From Dugong dugon (Eukaryota > Chordata > Mammalia > Sirenia > Dugongidae): a stretch of 64,000 bases of DNA. Position numbers and translations under genes: made by a program. A model generated the notes under the pieces. It made no database searches, was not told the origin of the DNA, and worked only from the letters and a program-made list of their open reading frames with translations. The stretch is from positions 133,704,736-133,768,735 of the forward strand of contig CM057463.1 in assembly GCA_030035585.1 (NCBI GenBank), read 5' to 3'. This document shows positions 58,183 through 64,000 of this stretch, in pieces (position 1 is the first letter of the stretch; each line of letters opens with the position of its first letter).

Positions 58183-58380
58183 TTCCAGGCACTGCACCAA
58201 ATGCTTGTATTTGTAAACCTACAAATAACTTATGAAACAGTTATTCTTATTGCTGTCTCCTGAGACATAGTGAAGTAATTAACTGCAGATCACTCACCTA
58301 GTTAGTAGTAGAGCTAATATTTGTACCCAGACAATGAGCTTCCAAAACCAGTGCTCTTAACTACTACACCTCCTCTTTCC
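58183..58380 (+). mobile_element. MIR SINE
   Basis: CAGGCACTGCACCAAATGCTTG, a TCACCTAGTTAGTAGTAGAGCT core end, ATTTGTACCCAGACAATGAG and AGTGCTCTTAACTACTACAC follow MIR order. Confidence 0.72.
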
Positions 58381-58679
58381 TGCTAGCTCCAGCTCAAAAA
58401 TAATGATTATCTTAGGAAGCATCCTAACTCCTAATAGGAAAAAAATACTTTTCCTTTACTCTTTGTACTTTACATTTTTGCTCTTATAATAGGTGACGTC
58501 ATAATAACTTGGGTGTGTGAAATAAACTAGTGAAAAGTTATTCACCTCTTTCATAATTATTAAATCAACATTTGAATTTGAAATACACTCTTAGGATCCC
58601 TCCTTCTGTCCCCAAATATTCACTTCGTGTTGCATCTATTAATTTTTCTAAATAAAAAGCTTTGTAAAACCCAACCAAA
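58381..58679. other. Intergenic, no recognised feature
   Basis: About 300 bp of AT-rich sequence. Confidence 0.5.
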
Positions 58680-58833
58680 AGACCTTTGCCGTTGAGTTGG
58701 TTCCGACTCATAGCGACCCTACAGTGCAGAGTAGAACTGCCCCATGGGGTTTCCAAGGAACTGCTGGTGGATTCAAACTGCCAGCCTTTTGGTTAGCAAC
58801 CTGAGCTCTTAACCTCTGCACATCAGGGCTCCA
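58680..58833 (-). mobile_element. Afrotherian-type SINE
   Basis: The plus strand shows GTTGAGTTGGTTCCGACTCATAGCGACC (tail), CAGAGTAGAACTGCCCCATGG, TTGGTTAGCAACCTGAGCTC and ends AGGGCTCC. In element sense it is the short GGAGCCCTG...GTCGGAAC type. It retains CpG sites, so it is fairly young. Confidence 0.88.
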
Positions 58834-59499
58834 AAAAGCTTTATAAAAGCTGTTTAAATTAAAAAAAAGTAGACTACATACAGATGAAGGATTACTAAAA
58901 AGCATCGTTGGGGACAATATTTAAAACTATTTTTTTGGTCACTAGTCTCTAGGCATTGTTTTATCTTTTAAAACTAGAAAGTTAATGATGGAAAAGCTGC
59001 AAAATCAGGGACTTAAATATTTAATCTTACCAAATTCACATGTAGATGTTTTCTTCATATTTGTTCATTTCTCCTATACATTTATCTTTTTTTTTTAACA
59101 TCTTAGGTATCTAAGATACATTTACTTTGAGAAATAAGGCAACCTGGTTCTTGAGATTTTTCGGAGATAATGAGTATTCCAATATCCTATTAATTTTTTT
59201 TTTTTTAATTCTTTCTTCTTCAAATCAGAATCTGCTTGTAATTCTTGAAATTACTGGGAGTAGTTGGTGGTTACAGCAGAAAACATTCACCAAACTATGG
59301 TAATATGATATTATCAGTCCCAGTTGGGGCAGAAAGCAATAAAATTCAGCGCATATTAAAGAATGAGAATTTTGCAACCTATGACGTGAAATGGCAAAAC
59401 AACTAATTAAACAATAATCTATGGTTATTAGGAATTAAGGGAGCAGTAAAGAAAATAAACTGAAGAAAATGGCAAGTCAAGTTGCTGCAGGCAGCTTTC
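58834..59499. other. Intergenic, no recognised feature
   Basis: AT-rich sequence with several A/T runs. Nothing recognised. Confidence 0.5.
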
Positions 59500-60130
59500 C
59501 AACTCACTAGGTGCTTCCCTTCCAATAACCCTGTTGTAAGTCAGTTCTGATGTAAGTCAAATACCTTATTTTTTTTTGTGGTTTTCATTATATTGTCTTT
59601 TATCATCAATATTTTTATAAATTAGTTCTTGATTTGTCTTTGAGGGTTGGAAACATTACATATAAACTTACAGATACATCTCAATAGGTACTTACATACA
59701 TAAAAAAATACATAAATCGTAAAAATTTACTCTGACAATAGAGTTGGACAACCTTGGCATTTTGTCAGTTGAGGTAATACTTGCACTTATGGAAGGTTCT
59801 GGATCATCTGGATTATCCCTGGGAATAGGGATAATGTTTCTAGTCAGAAAATTACTGAGAGTTGTCTGAATTATTTTTTTCCCCTTTTTCTTCATATATT
59901 TTCTTCATATCTCACTGCTTCCACAATCTGCCTATTGACTTTAGCAAAGTGACCGGCATTTGGGTCCATGTTTTCAAGCAACTGAAGCCTCTGGTTTAGT
60001 TTAGAAAACTTATTCTATATGGCAGTGTTTTGAACAGTAAATCATAAATTTGAACATCTTCGAGTGAACATCTGAGAATAACGTCAGCAAATTATGTGCT
60101 GCAACATTAAATGCAGTACGTATTATTAAT
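59500..60130 (-). mobile_element. Tigger-like (pogo) DNA transposon relic
   Basis: The minus strand encodes, in broken frames, MDPNAGHFAKVNRQI, then a KKIIQTTLSNFL block and DDPEPSISAS. This order (DPN...F.KV, Q-T-T-L-x-x-F, D-P-E-P-S-S/T) is typical of the C-terminal end of Tigger transposases. The end at about 59525 reads ACTTACATCAGAACTGACTT in element sense, in keeping with Tigger inverted termini. The other end is not found. Alternative: another pogo-superfamily element. Confidence 0.6.
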
Positions 60131-60274
60131 GATAAGCTGTACCAAAAACAAAGCAAAGCAGACAGTCTTAAGTGCAGTTCATCATAACCTGTATACTTTG
60201 CAAGTTATCGACTCCCTGTGTTTATTAAACCTAATAAAGAATACAACGACAACAGAACACAATTGTTGGAATGG

Positions 60275-60654
60275 TGCTATAGATTGAATTGTGTCCCCCC
60301 AAAATGTATGGGAATCCTAGCCCTTATGCCTGTGGAGATAATCCCATTTGTTAAGTTGATGAGACCATACCAATATAGGGTGCGTCTTAAAATACTCACT
60401 TTTGTGATATAAAAAGATCAGATTAGGCACAGAGAAGCAAGCACAAATGGGAGAAAAATAGATGCCACCTGGAGATCTATAAGAAATGCTGGTCTAAAGT
60501 GATTGAGACAAGGATTTCCCCCCAGAGCAGACAGAAAGAGAACCAGTACTCTGAATTTGGTCCTCTAGCCTCCTAACCTATGAGAAAATAAATTTCTGTC
60601 TAAATCCAGCTATTTACGGAATTTCTGTTAGAGGAGCACTAAGAAACGAAGACA
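60275..60654 (+). mobile_element. Solo LTR, MaLR-like, diverged
   Basis: TG...CA ends (TGCTATAGATTGAATTGTGT to GAAACGAAGACA), an AAAATAAATTTCTG poly(A) signal near the 3' end, and a GATATAAAAAGA TATA-like box. The flanks AATGG and AAGGG are a near-match 5-bp duplication. It is older than the copies at 26972 and 29820. Confidence 0.75.
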
Positions 60655-61499
60655 AAGGGCGTGAGGATATAAGGACTGGGGGTAGATTGGCCTACTGTAG
60701 TTATAGATACTAGAAGAAAAAGAAAGACAGTTTCAAATGCATACAATTTAATATCAAGGTACCAACTAGAGGGACTTCCTATAATTCTGATAAATCTTTT
60801 AATGCTTACAACCATAAAACCAAGGTAACAAAAATATATATGAAAAATCTGAATGGTCAGTTGCCAAATTATAATGTTAGTTGGATTTACAGTCTCATAA
60901 GGGTTTAAAAATGAAACTGAGGGAATTTTTAAGATAGATTTATGCTAAGAATTGGAACGGGATTTCAGAGGACTTTGGGTAATTCATCTACCAATCTCCG
61001 CAGGAATTAACTTGTCACCTGAACAGCTGTTCCTCTATTGTTCAGGAATAGTTTCTTGCATTAGTTGAAGTCTTTGCAATAACTTCATGTTAGTGAATTA
61101 CATGAGAGGGAAAGCCAATCCTCTTCCTTCCAGACATCCGTCTTTCTAATCTCTCCTTCCACCTCTGCCTGTTGCTTCTATAATACAACTATAATCAAAA
61201 CTCTCATACTCTGATGGGCAAGTTACAAAGTCAAGATAAAGTGTGGAAGTTTTACCCCACAAAAGTATTTCAAGGTTTTACTATTTTATATAATCAAAAT
61301 TTAGAGGACTATTCATAAGAGTGAATTTTAGAAGTATAAACAAAGGGATAGAATAATACACCGTAAGGTTGAGATAAATTTAGAGATGTGACTGGATTTA
61401 TGCATAATCCCATATTCAAATAATTAGAACACTGTTATTATGGGAATAAGAGTAATAGTTAGAGCTAATATTTATTGAATAATTCTAGAGGCCACTGTT
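60655..61499. other. Intergenic, no recognised feature
   Basis: AT-rich sequence with no recognised gene or repeat. Confidence 0.5.
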
Positions 61500-63480
61500 T
61501 TTTTAACTTTACATATAATAAAATTCACTCATTTTGGTATATAGTTCACTGATATTTGATACATGCATAGAGTCCTATAATCGCCACCACAATCAAGACA
61601 TAGATAAATTCTACCACCCTTCCCAAATAAAAATTCCCCCTTATGCCTGTTTGCAGTCAATCCTCGCCTTACACCTAACCTATAGCAACTACTCTTCAGT
61701 TCTTATAATTCTGCCTTTTTCAGAATGTCGTATAAATGGAATCATACAAGATGGAGCCTTTTTTGAGTCTGGCTTTTTTCACTTAGCATAGTAAATTGCG
61801 TTTTTATATACATCTGTATTTGTTTCCTTTTTATTGTTGAGTAGTATTGCACTGAATGAATGGATCAGATTTGTTTAGTTTTGTTTCAATACGTTTAAGA
61901 GTTGAAGACATTTGAATTATGACCAGTTTTTGGCAAACATAGGTAAAGCTACTATCAGTAGTCATGTAGAGCTTTCGATGAACATAGTTTTTATTTATCT
62001 CCCTTAAGTATCTAGATATAGGATTTCCAAGTCATATGGTAAATACACGCTTAACATAAAAAGAAACTGTAAAACTGTTTTCCATTTAATGTAATTGTTG
62101 ATATGGTTTGAGTAGGTCTACCATTGTTTTATCTATTTTCTGTTTACCCTCTCTTTTATTATTCATCTGTTCCTACTTCCTTGTCATTTTTGGATTATTT
62201 GAATAATTTTAGTATTCCATTCTAATTTATCTATTGAATTTTAGGCTATATGCCCCCCTTTCTTCAGTGATTTTTATAGCTTGTTGTGTCTAATACTCCC
62301 TTGTCTATCTGTAGTTTATATTTTACCAATCTAGTAATATATATAAACCTTACAATTATATAGGTGTCTTTACCCTTTTCACTTGTATTTTATCTGCCAT
62401 ATTCACTGCATGTACAGGCATTGAAAACCCCATCAGACAATTTTAATTGTTGCTTTCAACAGTAATGCACATTTTTAAAAATTTAATAGTAGCAAGAGTC
62501 TACTCTTTTTACTGAGATATTTACCATTCCTGAAATTCCCACTTTCCCTCTGATCATTTCCCTTCAGTCTCAAGAACTCCCTTTAGCCTTTCTTTCAGAG
62601 CAGGTCTGCTGTTGACAAATTCTCTTAGTTTCTTTTCTTCTGAAAACGTACCCTCCACTCCCTTTTATATCGGAAGGGTGTATAATTCTTGATGGATACT
62701 TCTTTCAACTTCTTTATGATATTTCAGTTTTCTGTAGTTATTCTAAACTGCAGTTATTCTATTCATTGATTCTCAATATTTTCCAACTGCTTTCAAGATT
62801 TTTTCTATCCTTGATTTTCAGCAATTTGTTTATGATATATCTGGATGTAGTTTTATTTGAGTTCATTCTGCTTGGGGTTGACCTAGCTTCTTGAATATGT
62901 ATATTTATGTCTTTCATCAAATTAGGGATGTTTTCAACCCTTACATCTTTAAATATTTTTTCTGTACCCATTTTCTTCTCTTCTCCTGGGACTTCAATGA
63001 GGCAAATATTAGACCTTTTAATAATGGCCCACATTTTTCTGATGTTCTATTTTTCTTCTTTATTTTTTCCAATAATTTCTCTGTGTTCCTGATATATGAT
63101 AATTTCTATTCATCGATATACAAGTGACCTGACACATTTCTTTGTCATCGTCCTACTGCTTCTTATCCTATCAAATAAATTTATATTTCAAATGTTGAAT
63201 TTTTAAGTTCAAAAATTCCTGTGGGATTTTTAAAAAATAATTTCTATTTCTCTGCTGATAATTTCTATCTTTCCATTAATTTCTAGAAAGTTTGTATATT
63301 TCACATTGCATGGTTTTAATAGCTACTTTAGAGTCTTTGTCATCTCAGGATTAGCATTTGTTGATTGTATTTTTATCTAATAATTTGTGTTATTTTCTTC
63401 TTTTTTTATGTTGAGCAATTTTTACTTGTATCCTGGACTTATTGAATATTATGTTGTAAGCCTCTGGTCCTGTTACAAAC
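61500..63480 (-). mobile_element. Ancient HAL1/L1M-type LINE relic
   Basis: The plus strand carries the reverse complement of an L1 3' region (CACTTAGCATAGTAAATTGC, ATAGGATTTCCAAGTCATATGG; 61500-62080). It passes directly to inter-ORF-like sequence (TAATGTAATTGTTGATATGG at about 62088), and then to an ORF1 relic. The middle of ORF2 is absent, as in HAL1 half-L1 elements. An internally deleted old L1 is the alternative. Confidence 0.7.
62759..63034 (-). pseudogene. HAL1/L1 ORF1 fragment
   Basis: 91 open codons on the minus strand with the L1 ORF1p RRM-region pattern: KRSNICLIEVPGEE, then ENIPNLMKDINIHIQEARSTPSRMNSNKTTSRYII and LKIKDRKN. These parallel the NFRMIGVPE, NFPNIMKDE and KTKDKQRIL blocks of L1-2. 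It is highly diverged, which fits an ancient element. Confidence 0.72.
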
Positions 63481-63938
63481 TTCTAGAGATTGTTGCTTTT
63501 GTTTGTTTGTTTATTTTTATTTTTCAGACTGTAATATAGAAAATTTATTTCATTCTAGAAAAATCTAGTGGACAGTGCTGTTCTAGATCCTGTTTGCTGT
63601 AGCAGTTGATGGAAATTCTTATTCAACAGTAACAGAATGGTGATGGGCCTGAAGTTCCACATATTACTAGATACAATATCAAGAAAGAAATCCTAAGATT
63701 TAGGGAGATACAGATGTGGAAGTAGTTTTAATAGTAATAATTTTTTCACTTACACCTTAAATATCCTTGAGTAGATCTATAGAACACTCTTTTTATCAGA
63801 ATTTATGAATAAATTTGTGAAAAGAGGAGCCAAATATTTGAAAGATGATTAATGGCTGTTTTCTGTAGCCTGGAGGTATTTGTAAGAGATGGTGCATATG
63901 AAATAGGCTTTCATGATTCTAGGGTGAAAAAGGTCATG
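63481..63938. other. Intergenic, no recognised feature
   Basis: AT-rich. A TTTG/TTTA run lies at about 63495-63520. Confidence 0.5.
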
Positions 63939-64000
63939 TGTCATGGATTGAATTATATCCCTCAAAAATATATGTCAACTTGGTTGGGCCATGATTCCCA
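63939..64000 (+). mobile_element. Start of a MaLR-like LTR, cut by right window edge
   Basis: TGTCATGGATTGAATTATAT, followed by CAAAAATATATGTC and GGGCCATGATTCCCA, matches the first 62 nt of the LTRs at 26972 and 29820. The rest lies beyond the window. Confidence 0.8.

Overview
The window is mammalian nuclear DNA from a gene desert. It is AT-rich, has no intact host gene, and consists mostly of transposable elements in various stages of decay. The best lineage match is an afrotherian, most likely an elephant. That call rests on several copies of a tRNA-headed SINE whose 3' tail matches the end of the RTE elements that are also present, together with BovB-like RTE fragments, L1 LINEs, MIR, MaLR-like LTRs and a Tigger relic. 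The species itself is inferred and not proven.

Layout. 1-5545: the 3' two thirds of an L1 (L1-1, +). 5556-6492: RTE and SINE remnants. 7266-15885: a full-length L1 (L1-2, -) with a target-site duplication (TSD) and a 5' UTR holding three ~281-bp tandem monomers. 15903-27660: old intergenic DNA with an internally deleted RTE copy, MIRs, SINEs and a solo LTR. 27661-38870: a full-length L1 of a second family (L1-3, +), interrupted by a solo LTR with a perfect 5-bp TSD (29820-30298) and by a 5'-truncated L1 (L1-4, -, 32239-35332). 39613-53462: another full-length second-family L1 (L1-5, -) with a double 3' end. It carries a 5.6-kb retroviral sequence (43681-49326) that looks like an RNA-derived retrocopy rather than an integrated provirus. 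53475-64000: old sequence with a SINE pair, RTE reverse transcriptase, MIR, a Tigger-like relic, a MaLR-like LTR, an ancient HAL1/L1 relic, and the start of another LTR at the right edge.

Most notable. L1-1 and L1-2 lie tail to tail. Over 3962-5403 and 7419-8860 they are inverted copies with about two mismatches in ~1.44 kb, yet the flanking L1 homology on both sides is clearly more diverged. That pattern points to a recent gene-conversion tract or an assembly effect. The same arms could form a very long RNA or DNA hairpin around a ~2.0-kb loop. Other points of interest are the retroviral retrocopy, the double 3' ends of the L1 copies, and a frameshift in ORF2 shared by L1-1 and L1-2.

No gene here appears functional. 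The elements relate to each other by nesting, which gives relative ages: the second L1 family (L1-3) is older than L1-4, and L1-5 is older than the retroviral insert.
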